Source: an uncultured Anaeromusa sp. (GTDB lineage Bacteria > Bacillota > Negativicutes > Anaeromusales > Anaeromusaceae). From it: 64,000 bases of DNA. Both the position numbers and the translations under genes were made by a program. Where the stretch lies: assembly GCF_963676855.1 (NCBI RefSeq), contig NZ_OY781460.1, positions 3,408,001 to 3,472,000 of the forward strand, read 5' to 3'. Under the pieces are notes generated by a model. That model was not told where the DNA came from, made no database searches, and was given only the letters and a program-made list of their open reading frames with translations. Shown here piece after piece: positions 42,313-51,198 of the stretch (position 1 is its first letter; each line of letters starts with the position of its first letter).

Positions 42313-42341
42313 TTGATTAAATGTTGATTTTGTACTACATT
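42313..42341 (+). promoter_or_regulatory. Candidate promoter of trpB
   Basis: TTGATT and TACATT are separated by 17 bp and lie about 60 bp before the trpB start. No trp leader peptide or T-box is seen. Confidence 0.5.
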
Positions 42342-42401
42342 GATGAGGTCGAGGTTTCACTTGTTTTTTATTTTCATTTTTAAATCAAAGGAGAAAACAA
42401 C

Positions 42402-43580
<1,179 letters not shown>

Positions 43581-43605
43581 TAGAACAGACCCGACGGAAG
43601 GTCCG

Positions 43606-43647
43606 GAACACAGAGTAACTGAGTAACAGAGGAAAACAGAGAATATC
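43606..43647 (+). repeat. GAGTRACCAGAGG intergenic repeat, diverged copy 5
   Basis: Reads CAGAGTAACTGAGTAACAGA and continues GGAAAACAGAGAA. It is like copy 6 at 48.4 kb and more distant from copies 1-4. Confidence 0.45.
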
Positions 43648-43662
43648 TTTTTATTATTTATA

Positions 43663-43821
43663 GGGAGCCTGTGATTTCATGAGGGCTTCGCCGAGGCGAA
43701 GAATATTTTCACCAGGAAAGAAAGAAAACGCAGGCATAGCGGGGCTATGCCGAGTATTTCTGACGACGCCTGGCGGAAAGAGGCTCGTCTCGGCGGAGAT
43801 GCTCATAAATCATAGGTGACC
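43663..43821 (+). repeat. 160-bp structured repeat element, copy A
   Basis: The 159-bp segment has imperfect terminal inverted repeats of about 50 bp (GGGAGCCTGTGATTTCATGA at the left; GGTCACCTATGATTTATGAG read from the right end) and a conserved centre with GAAAACGCAGGCATAGCGGG and TTTCTGACGA. It matches copy B at 46860-47019 in size, ends and centre. Its right end overlaps the stop codon of gluQ. It could be a MITE-like element or a structured RNA. Confidence 0.75.
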
Positions 43822-44754
43822 ACTAAGGAAGCGCCAGGCTGTCTCGGAAACGATGATGTTCTGGCGCGATATTTTTTTTAAATCAAAAAGACCAACAAGC
43901 TCCTGCGGCTTCGCCTCTTCCAACGAGGGAAGCAACCCGGCCAGCCACGCCAATAAACCAATAATCTTTTCCGCCCTTACACCACCTTCTCGTAACGCGG
44001 CTACAGCTAGAGCGCCGTGTCGCTTGGACAGCCGCACTCCCTTTGCATCCACTAAAAGCGGCACATGAGAAAACGTGGGCGCTTCATAGCCCAGCAAGCG
44101 ATATAAATACAACTGCCTCGGTGTGGAGGAAAGCAAATCAGCACCGCGCAACACATGCGTGATGCCCATCAGCGCATCATCTACCACGACTGCTAACTGA
44201 TAGGCATGGACGCCATCAGATCGACGAACGACAAAGTCGCCGCACTCTTGCCGTAAGTTTTGCCGTACCAAACCATATACGCCGTCTTCAAAAACAAGAT
44301 CTTCCGCCGGCACTTTTAGCCGCAATGACGGCTTCTTAGTAAACTTATTCTCCGCTACCCCCTCAACGCAAGTTCCCGGATAAATGCGCTCGCCATCTTC
44401 GCCATGCGGCGCAGATGCTGCCAACTCCGCTCGCGTGCAATAGCACGGATAAATCAGCTCCTGCCGTCGCAGCCGCTGCAGTGCTTCTTCGTACAAACCA
44501 CGGCGTGCATCTTGCTCATAAGGTCCATAAGCGCCCTCCAAGCCGCCGCCTTCGTCCCAATCAAGTCCCAGCCAGCGCAAATCCGCTTCTAAACCCTGCA
44601 CGTACTCCTCCCGGGAACGTTCCGGGTCCAAATCCTCCATACGCAGCACCAATTGCCCTTTCCCGGCGCGCACTTGCAACCAGGCCAGAAGCGCCGTCCA
44701 GGCATTGCCCAAATGCATCTGACCGGTAGGGCTTGGGGCAAAACGCCCTCGCAT
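43810..44754 (-). CDS. gluQ: Glutamyl-Q tRNA(Asp) synthetase
   Basis: A 314-residue truncated glutamyl-tRNA synthetase paralogue that attaches glutamate to the queuosine base of tRNA-Asp. It has the class I HIGH-type motif FAPSPTGQMHLGNAW, zinc-site cysteines (CYCTRAEL and C in YPGTCVEG) and KRHG in place of KMSKS. It lacks the anticodon-binding domain, which separates it from GltX. The start is uncertain between the ATG at 44754 and a TTG at 44766 that is better placed relative to GGGGAG. Its last codons and stop lie in repeat copy A. Confidence 0.9.
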   Translation of the reverse strand: MRGRFAPSPTGQMHLGNAWTALLAWLQVRAGKGQLVLRMEDLDPERSREEYVQGLEADLRWLGLDWDEGGGLEGAYGPYEQDARRGLYEEALQRLRRQELIYPCYCTRAELAASAPHGEDGERIYPGTCVEGVAENKFTKKPSLRLKVPAEDLVFEDGVYGLVRQNLRQECGDFVVRRSDGVHAYQLAVVVDDALMGITHVLRGADLLSSTPRQLYLYRLLGYEAPTFSHVPLLVDAKGVRLSKRHGALAVAALREGGVRAEKIIGLLAWLAGLLPSLEEAKPQELVGLFDLKKISRQNIIVSETAWRFLSGHL

Positions 44755-45012
44755 TATTTTTATCAAAACTACTTCTCCCCATCCGCCATCATTATATTGA
44801 AGAAAAAGATTCGCGCCAGCCTCATTGCAATCCTGCCACTTGGCAAGAAAAACCGCTGCGCAAGTTGGGGATCCACAAAGCAAAGCAACAGCAAAAAGCA
44901 CATATCTCTTTTCGCAATGAACACCCAGCTTGTTTAATGTCGTCTTTCGGACACTTCTCTCTATTTTATAGTTCTTTTTATATATTTTTGTTTCAAAATA
45001 TCGATTTCACTC

Positions 45013-45041
45013 TTGACGCACACATAAACCCATGGTATTCT
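45013..45041 (+). promoter_or_regulatory. Promoter of the SAM-riboswitch operon
   Basis: TTGACG and TATTCT are 17 bp apart; transcription would start about 20 bp before the first SAM-I aptamer. Confidence 0.6.
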
Positions 45042-45069
45042 CTTTATAAATTAAATAGTCATTTTACCA

Positions 45070-45219
45070 CTTATCAAGAGAGGCTGAGGGACTGGCCCGA
45101 TGACGCCCGGCAACCGGCAGGAAACTGCAGTGGTGCCAATTCCAGCAGGCTAACCGCCTGGGAGATAAGGGGAGGGCATTTGTTTGCACCCCTTTTCTCT
45201 GTAGAGAAGAGGTTTTTTT
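45070..45219 (+). promoter_or_regulatory. SAM-I riboswitch 1 with terminator
   Basis: The S-box consensus is intact: AGAGGCTGAGGGACTGGCCC, GATGACGCCCGGCAACC, TGGTGCCAATTCCAGCAGG, with helix P1 closed by CTTATC/GATAAG (45070-45169). A terminator (CCTTTTCTCT/AGAGAAGAGG, then seven T) follows at 45191-45219. High SAM should stop transcription before the small gene at 45250. Confidence 0.95.
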
Positions 45220-45249
45220 ATTTTACGGAAGTTGACAGGAGGTGCCGTC

Positions 45250-45393
45250 ATGGAGCAAAAAGAATTTATTTTTTCACCCGAACAAATCCATAGTCAAGAA
45301 GAGCATGTGTTGGTGTTTTTGAGTGACGGCTCGGTAGTCACTTGCACCAGTCGCAGCGGCGACAGCTCCTTTCTTCCGACAAGCCAGACCTAA
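45250..45393 (+). CDS. Small protein S1 downstream of SAM riboswitch 1
   Basis: A 47-residue protein with an excellent AGGAGG site 6-7 bp before its ATG. It starts MEQKEFIFSPEQIH and has the core SQEEHVLVFLSDGSVV, followed by TCTSRSGDSS. I do not recognise a family. The core resembles that of the small protein at 45592 (SQEEEIVIVIRGGSIV). No signal peptide or membrane helix is evident. Its position right after a SAM-controlled terminator suggests expression when methionine is scarce. A leader-peptide role is an alternative, but it has no run of Met codons. Confidence 0.65.
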   Translation: MEQKEFIFSPEQIHSQEEHVLVFLSDGSVVTCTSRSGDSSFLPTSQT

Positions 45394-45427
45394 TGGAAAC
45401 AGTACTTTTCAACTTAATAATGTAAGT

Positions 45428-45570
45428 TCTCTTATCACGAGAGGCTGAGGGACTGGCCCGATGACGCCCGGCAACCTGCAGAAAACTGCATTGGTGCCAA
45501 TTCCAGCAGGCAATACGCTTGAAAGATGAGAGACGCACGGCAGGCCCGTTCGTCTCGGGGCCTGTTTTTT
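45428..45570 (+). promoter_or_regulatory. SAM-I riboswitch 2 with terminator
   Basis: A second full S-box aptamer (45428-45533), nearly identical to the first in its conserved core (AGAGGCTGAGGGACTGGCCC and TGGTGCCAATTCCAGCAGG). P1 is TCTCTTATC/GATGAGAGA. A terminator CAGGCCCG/CGGGGCCTG with seven T follows at 45541-45570. No separate promoter is obvious, so it probably acts in series with the first. Confidence 0.95.
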
Positions 45571-45591
45571 TATTTTCCGGAGGTGACCTTC

Positions 45592-45711
45592 ATGAATCCA
45601 AGCACGCCAAAGCCTCCCTGTGAGCAGTCCTCGCAGGAAGAAGAAATTGTTATCGTCATCCGCGGCGGCAGTATTGTTAGCTTTACGAAACGCTTAATAG
45701 AAAAAAAATAG
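45592..45711 (+). CDS. Small protein S2 downstream of SAM riboswitch 2
   Basis: A 39-residue protein that starts MNPSTPKPPCEQS, with GGAGGTGACC as its ribosome binding site. Its core SQEEEIVIVIRGGSIV and the end SFTKRLIEKK parallel small protein S1, so the two seem to be paralogues from duplication of a riboswitch-plus-gene unit. It lies 20 bp before the metI-type gene and is surely co-transcribed with it. No known family is recognised. A role as a small regulator or partner of the methionine enzymes is speculation. Confidence 0.65.
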   Translation: MNPSTPKPPCEQSSQEEEIVIVIRGGSIVSFTKRLIEKK

Positions 45712-45731
45712 TATAGCAAGGAGTGACTATC

Positions 45732-46871
45732 ATGCATATTTCTTCACAGCTTGTTCAAATCGGCTGCAAAGCCGATCCGCGCACCGGCTCGTTGAGCACC
45801 CCGATTTACCAAACCGCGTCCTTCGGCCACCCTGCTTTGGGAGAAAGCACCGGCTATGATTACACCCGCAGCGGCAATCCCACACGCCAAGCCCTCGAAG
45901 AAGGATTGGCTCGCCTCGAAGGAGGAGCCGGCGCCTGTGCGTTCTCTTCCGGTTTGGCAGCGATTACTACGCTTTTAATGCTCTACAAGCAAGGCGATCA
46001 TTTAATTGTCGTCGAAGACTGTTACGGCGGCACTTATCGCCTTTTTGAACAAGTGCTGTCGCGCTTTGGCCTGACTGCTTCCTACGTTGACGCCACCACT
46101 CTTGATGCCATCGGGCAGGCCTTGCGCCCGGAAACAAAAGCTGTCTTCATTGAAACACCCACCAATCCCCTCCTGCGTATTGTCGATTTGCGGGCCTTGG
46201 CTTCGTTTTGTCGCAATAATAAACTACAGCTTATTGTCGATAATACCTTTTTGACTCCCTACTTTCAACGTCCTTTGGAACTTGGCGCCGACCTTGTCGT
46301 ACATAGCGGCACTAAGTATCTTGCAGGACACAACGACTTGCTGTGCGGCGTCATTGTCGCTAAAGAACCGGATGTGGCCGAGAAAATAAAGTTCCTGCAA
46401 AACGCTACTGGCGCCATTCTCAGCCCCAGCGACAGTTGGCTCCTCATCCGCAGCTTGAAAACACTAGCGCTGCGCATGGAAAAGCACAACTCCAACGCGC
46501 TCACTATTTCTCGTTGGCTGCTAGAGCACCCCAAAGTCAGCCGTGTCTTCTATCCTGGCTTGCCCTTGCACAACGGCCATACGATTCACGAAGGCCAAGC
46601 CAGCGGTTACGGCGGCATGGTTTCTTTTGAAGTAAATGACCCGACTCTAGTACCCCAAATATTAGCCAAAGTCCAGCTCATCCAATTTGCCGAAAGCTTG
46701 GGAGGCGTTGAAACGCTGATTACCTTCCCCGCCGTGCAAACCCACGCGGACATTCCCGCCGCCGACCGTGAACGCCTTGGCATCTCTGACTGCCTGCTGC
46801 GTCTATCCGTCGGCATTGAAGACGCCGACGACCTCATCGCAGACCTGGAGCAAGCTTTAGGGAACCACTGA
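45732..46871 (+). CDS. metI: Cystathionine gamma-synthase / O-acetylhomoserine thiolyase type PLP enzyme
   Basis: A 379-residue Cys/Met-metabolism PLP enzyme. [15 protein letters not shown] and the Schiff-base lysine K195 in VVHSGTKYLAGHND fit the MetI/MetB type that makes cystathionine or homocysteine from acylated homoserine. The ATG at 45732 has AAGGAGTGAC. It is the first large gene behind two SAM riboswitches and is followed by a metC-type gene, the same order as metI-metC in Bacillus. Its last codons lie in repeat copy B, which supplies the TGA stop. Confidence 0.88.
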   Translation: MHISSQLVQIGCKADPRTGSLSTPIYQTASFGHPALGESTGYDYTRSGNPTRQALEEGLARLEGGAGACAFSSGLAAITTLLMLYKQGDHLIVVEDCYGGTYRLFEQVLSRFGLTASYVDATTLDAIGQALRPETKAVFIETPTNPLLRIVDLRALASFCRNNKLQLIVDNTFLTPYFQRPLELGADLVVHSGTKYLAGHNDLLCGVIVAKEPDVAEKIKFLQNATGAILSPSDSWLLIRSLKTLALRMEKHNSNALTISRWLLEHPKVSRVFYPGLPLHNGHTIHEGQASGYGGMVSFEVNDPTLVPQILAKVQLIQFAESLGGVETLITFPAVQTHADIPAADRERLGISDCLLRLSVGIEDADDLIADLEQALGNH

Positions 46872-47019
46872 TTTATTCACATCTCACGCCAAAGTAGCTC
46901 TTTTTGCGCCAAGCATTGTCAGAAAGCCTCGACAGAGCGCCGCTATTTCTACGTTTTCTTCCTCACTTGGCGCAAAAATTTCTTACTTTAGCGGAGCGTT
47001 CATTAAACCACTGGCTCCC
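46860..47019 (-). repeat. 160-bp structured repeat element, copy B (inverted)
   Basis: This 160-bp copy is in the opposite orientation to copy A. Its ends read GGGAACCACTGATTTATTCA (left) and, from the right, GGGAGCCAGTGGTTTAATGA. The inner arms TTTTTGCGCCAAG and CTTGGCGCAAAAA pair perfectly. The centre on the minus strand (GAAGAAAACGTAGAAATAGC, then TTTCTGACAA) matches copy A. Base changes in the arms are compensated between copies. Confidence 0.75.
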
Positions 47020-47088
47020 TTGAATATGGGATATACCAAAAGAAAAGAGCCGTCAAATCATTCAGCGGCTCCTCAAGGAGGATTATCT

Positions 47089-48228
47089 ATGCATGATTTT
47101 GCTACCCGCCTGTTGGCTCCCGGCCTGCCGGCTAACGAACGCCTAGGGGCCAGCAGCGTCCCTGTATTTCAAACTTCCACCTTTGACCAACGTTATGAAG
47201 AAAACGCGCCCTTTGAATACTCCCGCAGCGGCAATCCTACAAGGCAGGCGCTGGAAACGGTAGCCGCCGACCTAGAAGGAGGCAGCCAAGCTTTTGCTTT
47301 CGCCTCCGGCATCGCCGCCGTCAGCGCTTCTCTGCTGCTCTTTTCTCAAGGCGATCACATCTTGGCCGCCAGAGATATCTATGGCGGCACGCATCGCGTA
47401 TTGACCCGTCTCTGCCCACGCTGGGGCATTGAGCATTCCTTCATTGACCCTAATGACCAAGCACAGTTGGAAGCGTCTTTGCGCCCCACTACCAAAGCTC
47501 TTTATTTAGAAACCCCTTCCAATCCGCTGCTGGCAATCACCGACCTAAAAGCGGCTTGCGCCTGGGCGAAAAAGCATGAGCTGCTGGTCATTGTCGACAA
47601 CACCTTTATGACCCCTTTCCTGCAGCGACCATTAGAGTTAGGCGCCGATATTGTTGTGCACTCGGCCACCAAATTTATCGCGGGGCACAGCGATGTCATC
47701 GCCGGCTTGGTCATCGTCAAAGACAAGGCGTTGGCCAAAGATGTCTACCTTTTGCAAAACGGCCTAGGGGCTGTGCTGGGCCCACAAGACAGCTGGCTGA
47801 CCTTGCGCGGCCTGCGCACGCTGCAAGTTCGCCTGGAAGCAGCGCAAAAATCGGCCGCCTATATCGCTGCTGAACTGCAAGGCTGGTCGGAAATAAAAGC
47901 CGTCTATTACCCCGGCTTAGCCGCTCATCCTGGCCGCAGCATTCATGAAGGACAAGCTGATGGCCCTGGCGCAGTGCTTTCTTTTGATTTGGTAAACTTC
48001 AAACTAACTCAACGCCTCTTATCCCAAGTGAAACTGCCAGCCGTCGCGGTCAGCCTTGGCGGCGTAGAAAGCATTCTCTCCCATCCTGCCACCATGTCCC
48101 ACGCCGCCATCCCCGCAGCGGAACGACAAAAGTTGGGCATTGCGGATTCCTTGGTTCGCCTGTCCGTAGGTTTGGAAAACCCGGATGATTTACTGCAAGA
48201 TTTGCGCCAAGCGCTCCAATCAGTCTAG
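47089..48228 (+). CDS. metC: Cystathionine beta-lyase type PLP enzyme
   Basis: A 379-residue PLP enzyme homologous to the preceding one. It has [15 protein letters not shown] and the lysine K195 in [14 protein letters not shown]. By gene order and similarity it is probably the MetC-type lyase that converts cystathionine to homocysteine, pyruvate and ammonia, but synthase, gamma-lyase and beta-lyase are hard to separate by eye. The ATG at 47089 has AAGGAGG; the upstream in-frame part crosses the end of repeat B. It ends at the terminator at 48319. Confidence 0.85.
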   Translation: MHDFATRLLAPGLPANERLGASSVPVFQTSTFDQRYEENAPFEYSRSGNPTRQALETVAADLEGGSQAFAFASGIAAVSASLLLFSQGDHILAARDIYGGTHRVLTRLCPRWGIEHSFIDPNDQAQLEASLRPTTKALYLETPSNPLLAITDLKAACAWAKKHELLVIVDNTFMTPFLQRPLELGADIVVHSATKFIAGHSDVIAGLVIVKDKALAKDVYLLQNGLGAVLGPQDSWLTLRGLRTLQVRLEAAQKSAAYIAAELQGWSEIKAVYYPGLAAHPGRSIHEGQADGPGAVLSFDLVNFKLTQRLLSQVKLPAVAVSLGGVESILSHPATMSHAAIPAAERQKLGIADSLVRLSVGLENPDDLLQDLRQALQSV

Positions 48229-48318
48229 TCCCTCTCTTTACAAAACCACGTTGACAAACCAGCTTTTACCAAGTAAAATATAAACATAATTTTATAGCAC
48301 TTAGTTGACTGGACATCC

Positions 48319-48357
48319 AGAGACTGAGACGCAAAACGCGTCCCAGTCTCTTTTTTT
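48319..48357 (+). terminator. Terminator of the met operon
   Basis: AGAGACTGAGACGC pairs with GCGTCCCAGTCTCT (one mismatch), followed by seven T. Confidence 0.88.
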
Positions 48358-48375
48358 ATTTACTTTGCTGTCTTT

Positions 48376-48411
48376 CAACACTGTTTTCCTCTGTTACTCT
48401 GTGTTCTTCAT
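48376..48411 (-). repeat. GAGTRACCAGAGG intergenic repeat, diverged copy 6
   Basis: On the minus strand it reads GAACACAGAGTAACAGAGGA and continues AAACAGTG, close to copy 5. Confidence 0.45.
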
Positions 48412-48426
48412 TTATAAGGAGGTACT

Positions 48427-49125
48427 TTGACTACCAAACTTATCGCCTGCGAAGTCATGCGCCGGGAATTAGAAGCGCTATCTGCCCAACACAACTTTGA
48501 ATGCTCGTTCGTTTCCATGGATTTTCACCTTTATCCGCAAAAACTGCATCGAGAACTGCAGCGTTTACTTGATGAAAGTGTCGGTTACGAGCAAGTCCTG
48601 CTCTCCTTTGGTCTTTGCGGCGGCGCCGCCAAAGGCTTGCATGCCGCACACTGCCCGCTGATTATCCCCAGAGTGCATGATTGTCTGGCTCTTTTGCTTG
48701 GTTCCCGCCAACGATTGACGCAATTGCAGCAAGAAGAAAAAGGGACCTTTTACCTCACCGACGGCTGGCTGATCACAGAGCGGAATATCCTTGCTGATCA
48801 CAAACGCCACTGCGAGCGCCATGGAGAACAAAAAGCCAAACGCTTGCTGGCTCGCATGTTTGAAAGCTACACCCGCGTGCTTTTCGTTCATACTGGAAAT
48901 TCTTCGGAAGATAACAGCCTTGCTGTTTCCCAGCACATCGCCGAACTTCTTGGCCTTCAGCATTTGGAAACCAACGGGTCTGACTCTTATTTACAAGCCT
49001 TACTACAAGGTCCCTGGCCGGAAGAAGACTTTCTGCACGTACCTCAAGGAAGTTTTGTGGAAGAAGATGATTTTTTTACGGGCTCATTGCTGCCGACTTG
49101 TCGTCGGACAGCTCAGGCTATATGA
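48427..49125 (+). CDS. DUF1638 family protein
   Basis: A 232-residue protein of DUF1638, which is often found beside corrinoid methyltransferase genes in anaerobes and methanogens. Features are KLIACEVMRREL at the start, LSFGLCGGAAKGLHA and PRVHDCLALLLGSR, with conserved cysteines that could bind metal. The start codon is TTG at 48427, supported by AAGGAGGTACT at normal spacing. It is 26 bp upstream of a UroD-type methyltransferase gene and is probably co-transcribed. Its function is unknown; a role in methyl transfer is only suggested by context. Confidence 0.82.
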   Translation: MTTKLIACEVMRRELEALSAQHNFECSFVSMDFHLYPQKLHRELQRLLDESVGYEQVLLSFGLCGGAAKGLHAAHCPLIIPRVHDCLALLLGSRQRLTQLQQEEKGTFYLTDGWLITERNILADHKRHCERHGEQKAKRLLARMFESYTRVLFVHTGNSSEDNSLAVSQHIAELLGLQHLETNGSDSYLQALLQGPWPEEDFLHVPQGSFVEEDDFFTGSLLPTCRRTAQAI

Positions 49126-49151
49126 AGCATTATTGAAATGGAGGAACTGTT

Positions 49152-50225
49152 ATGACTACTGCTGTCGCCGAAAAATCTCTGACGTCTCTGGAACGTGTCG
49201 CTCTATCCCTGCAACGAAAGGAAGTCGATCGCGTTCCCGCCACACCGCTTTTTTGCGGCGCTTCGCACCGGGTACTGGGCATCACCTACGATCGCTGGTC
49301 CACCGATGCAGACTTGGCTGTTAAAAGCTTGTTAGCTTCCCAAGAATTAATTGACTTTGACGCTTTTGTTACTTTAGTCGACTTATCTGTTGAAGCGGCC
49401 GACTTCGGTCAAAAAATCATTTATCCTAAAAACAGCACGGCTTATCCTGATTTTGAAGACCAATACCTAAAAAGCGCGGACGAATACGGCAAAATCAAAG
49501 CCATTGACGCTCGCAGCGCGCCGCGCATGAAACATGTTATTGATATTTGCGCCGGCCTTTCCAAAGCCAAAGGCAACGAAGTGGCTATCCTCGGCTTCAT
49601 TTACGGTCCCTTAGGCGTTCTTTCGCAAATTCGCGGCCATAAAGAACTCTTTAAAGACTTGATCCGCCATCCCCAAGAAGTGTTGGGCGCTGTAGAAGAA
49701 ATCACCCAAACGCTGATTGAGTATGCCGTAGCGCAAGTCGAAGCCGGCGCTCATTCCGTTTGCATCGACCCGCTGTACTCTTCACCGACCATCCTTAGTA
49801 AAAAGCAGTGGGAAACCTTTGAAGGCCCTTATTGCAAACGTATTGCCGACGCTATCCGCCAAGCTGGAGGCATCGTCACAGTACATAACTGCGGCAATGG
49901 TGTTTATTTTGACGAAGTCATCCACTGGATGGATCCAGCAGCTATCTCTGTCGCCTATCCGGCCTACGGTTCGGCCAACTGGGAAGAGCACGCCAAAAAC
50001 TGGGGACAAAAAACCGTCACCATCGGTTATTCTCATCCTGCCAACACAGGTCTTGTTATGACCCAAGACGAAATTCTAGAAGACTGCCGCAACCAAATCG
50101 AGTTGTTCCGCAAGCACGATGCAGGCTTTATTCTCGCCACCGGCTGCGAATTTCCTCCTAATGGCAACCTCTTGAGCGTCATCGCCATGGTCGAGGCCGC
50201 CAAACGCTACGGCAAATCACGTTAA
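49152..50225 (+). CDS. UroD/MtaA-family methyltransferase
   Basis: A 357-residue TIM-barrel protein of the uroporphyrinogen decarboxylase-like group that includes the cobamide-dependent methyltransferases MtaA and MtbA. The zinc-binding pattern typical of methyltransferases is present as VHNCGNG (about 245) and a later cysteine in ATGCEFPP (about 335), which true UroD lacks. The N-terminus (LTSLERVALSLQRKEVDRVP) is typical of the family. It likely moves a methyl group between a corrinoid protein and a thiol, but donor and acceptor are unknown. No corrinoid protein gene is in the window. Confidence 0.85.
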   Translation: MTTAVAEKSLTSLERVALSLQRKEVDRVPATPLFCGASHRVLGITYDRWSTDADLAVKSLLASQELIDFDAFVTLVDLSVEAADFGQKIIYPKNSTAYPDFEDQYLKSADEYGKIKAIDARSAPRMKHVIDICAGLSKAKGNEVAILGFIYGPLGVLSQIRGHKELFKDLIRHPQEVLGAVEEITQTLIEYAVAQVEAGAHSVCIDPLYSSPTILSKKQWETFEGPYCKRIADAIRQAGGIVTVHNCGNGVYFDEVIHWMDPAAISVAYPAYGSANWEEHAKNWGQKTVTIGYSHPANTGLVMTQDEILEDCRNQIELFRKHDAGFILATGCEFPPNGNLLSVIAMVEAAKRYGKSR

Positions 50226-50230
50226 AATGA

Positions 50231-50258
50231 ATAAGAAAACCGGAGCGACCAGAAGAAA
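50231..50258 (+). repeat. GAGTRACCAGAGG intergenic repeat, partial copy 7
   Basis: Reads GGAGCGACCAGAAGAAAACA just after the methyltransferase stop; only the core is recognisable. Confidence 0.35.
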
Positions 50259-50302
50259 ACAAGCTTTTTTTCAGTCGTAAAAATTATACTTTCCACCATA
50301 GT

Positions 50303-50345
50303 AAAAAGCAGTCAATTTCAAGCACATTGAAACTGACTGCTTTTT
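50303..50345. terminator. Bidirectional terminator between methyltransferase gene and tcdA
   Basis: AAAAAGCAGTCAATTTCAA pairs with TTGAAACTGACTGCTTTTT with one internal mismatch. It ends both convergent transcripts. Confidence 0.85.
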
Positions 50346-50347
50346 CT

Positions 50348-51103
50348 TTATTTAATTCCCAAGATATCCCGTACTACTTCTCCAGCCAAAATCAAACCTG
50401 CTACCGAAGGCATAAAAGCAATACTGCCTGGAATCTGGCGCCGCACGGTGCATTTTCGAGTCGTCCCCTTAGGGCAAATACAGTGCGAGTGGCAGCTTGC
50501 CCCTTCTTCCGCCAAATACCGCGGAACCTCTTCCGAGTATACGACTTTCAGCTTTTTGACGCCCCTCACGCGCAATTCCTTACGCATGACTCGCGCCAAA
50601 GGACAGACCGAGGTTTCAAAAATGTCCGCCACTTTGAATTTTGCAGGGTCCAGCTTGTTGCCAGTTCCCATACAGCTGATAATCGGCACGCCCAGCGCCT
50701 GCGCCTGAACCACCAGGTCCAATTTTGCCGTCACTGTATCAATAGCATCGACTATATAATCATACTCTTTGTTCAACAAGTTATCTGCAGACCCTGGCAA
50801 GTAGAATTCCTGCCAAGTATGCACCTGCGCCTCTGGATTAATTGCCAAAATCCGTTTCTTCATCACCTCTACTTTCGGAAGACCGATTGTATCCTGAGTA
50901 GCGTGAATCTGGCGGTTGATATTCGTCTTACAAACCGCATCGTCATCAATCAGCGAAAACGTCCCTACGCCACTTCGAGCCAGCGCCTCCACCACAAAAC
51001 TCCCCACGCCGCCGATACCAAAAACAGCCACATGGGCTTGACGCAGAAGCTCTACGCCCGCTTGCCCAATAAGCAATTCAGTTCTAGAAAACTCGTGCAA
51101 CAT
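50348..51103 (-). CDS. tcdA: tRNA threonylcarbamoyladenosine dehydratase
   Basis: A 251-residue E1-like ATP-dependent enzyme that cyclises t6A to ct6A in tRNAs. It has the ATP loop VFGIGGVGSFVVEALARSG, LIDDDAVCKTNINRQIHA and DAIDTVTAKLDLV. The C-terminal HCICPKGTTRKCTVRR and PSVAGLILAGEVVRDI segments are typical of TcdA rather than ThiF or MoeB. The ATG at 51103 has GAGGAAA. It is a single-gene unit. Confidence 0.93.
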   Translation of the reverse strand: MLHEFSRTELLIGQAGVELLRQAHVAVFGIGGVGSFVVEALARSGVGTFSLIDDDAVCKTNINRQIHATQDTIGLPKVEVMKKRILAINPEAQVHTWQEFYLPGSADNLLNKEYDYIVDAIDTVTAKLDLVVQAQALGVPIISCMGTGNKLDPAKFKVADIFETSVCPLARVMRKELRVRGVKKLKVVYSEEVPRYLAEEGASCHSHCICPKGTTRKCTVRRQIPGSIAFMPSVAGLILAGEVVRDILGIK

Positions 51104-51198
51104 ATCGTTTCCTCACTTTTCCATCACTCAAAGGGCTGTCTCCCAGATCGAGACAGCCCTTTCATTATATCTTATTTATATTCCTTACGGTCAGCCAA

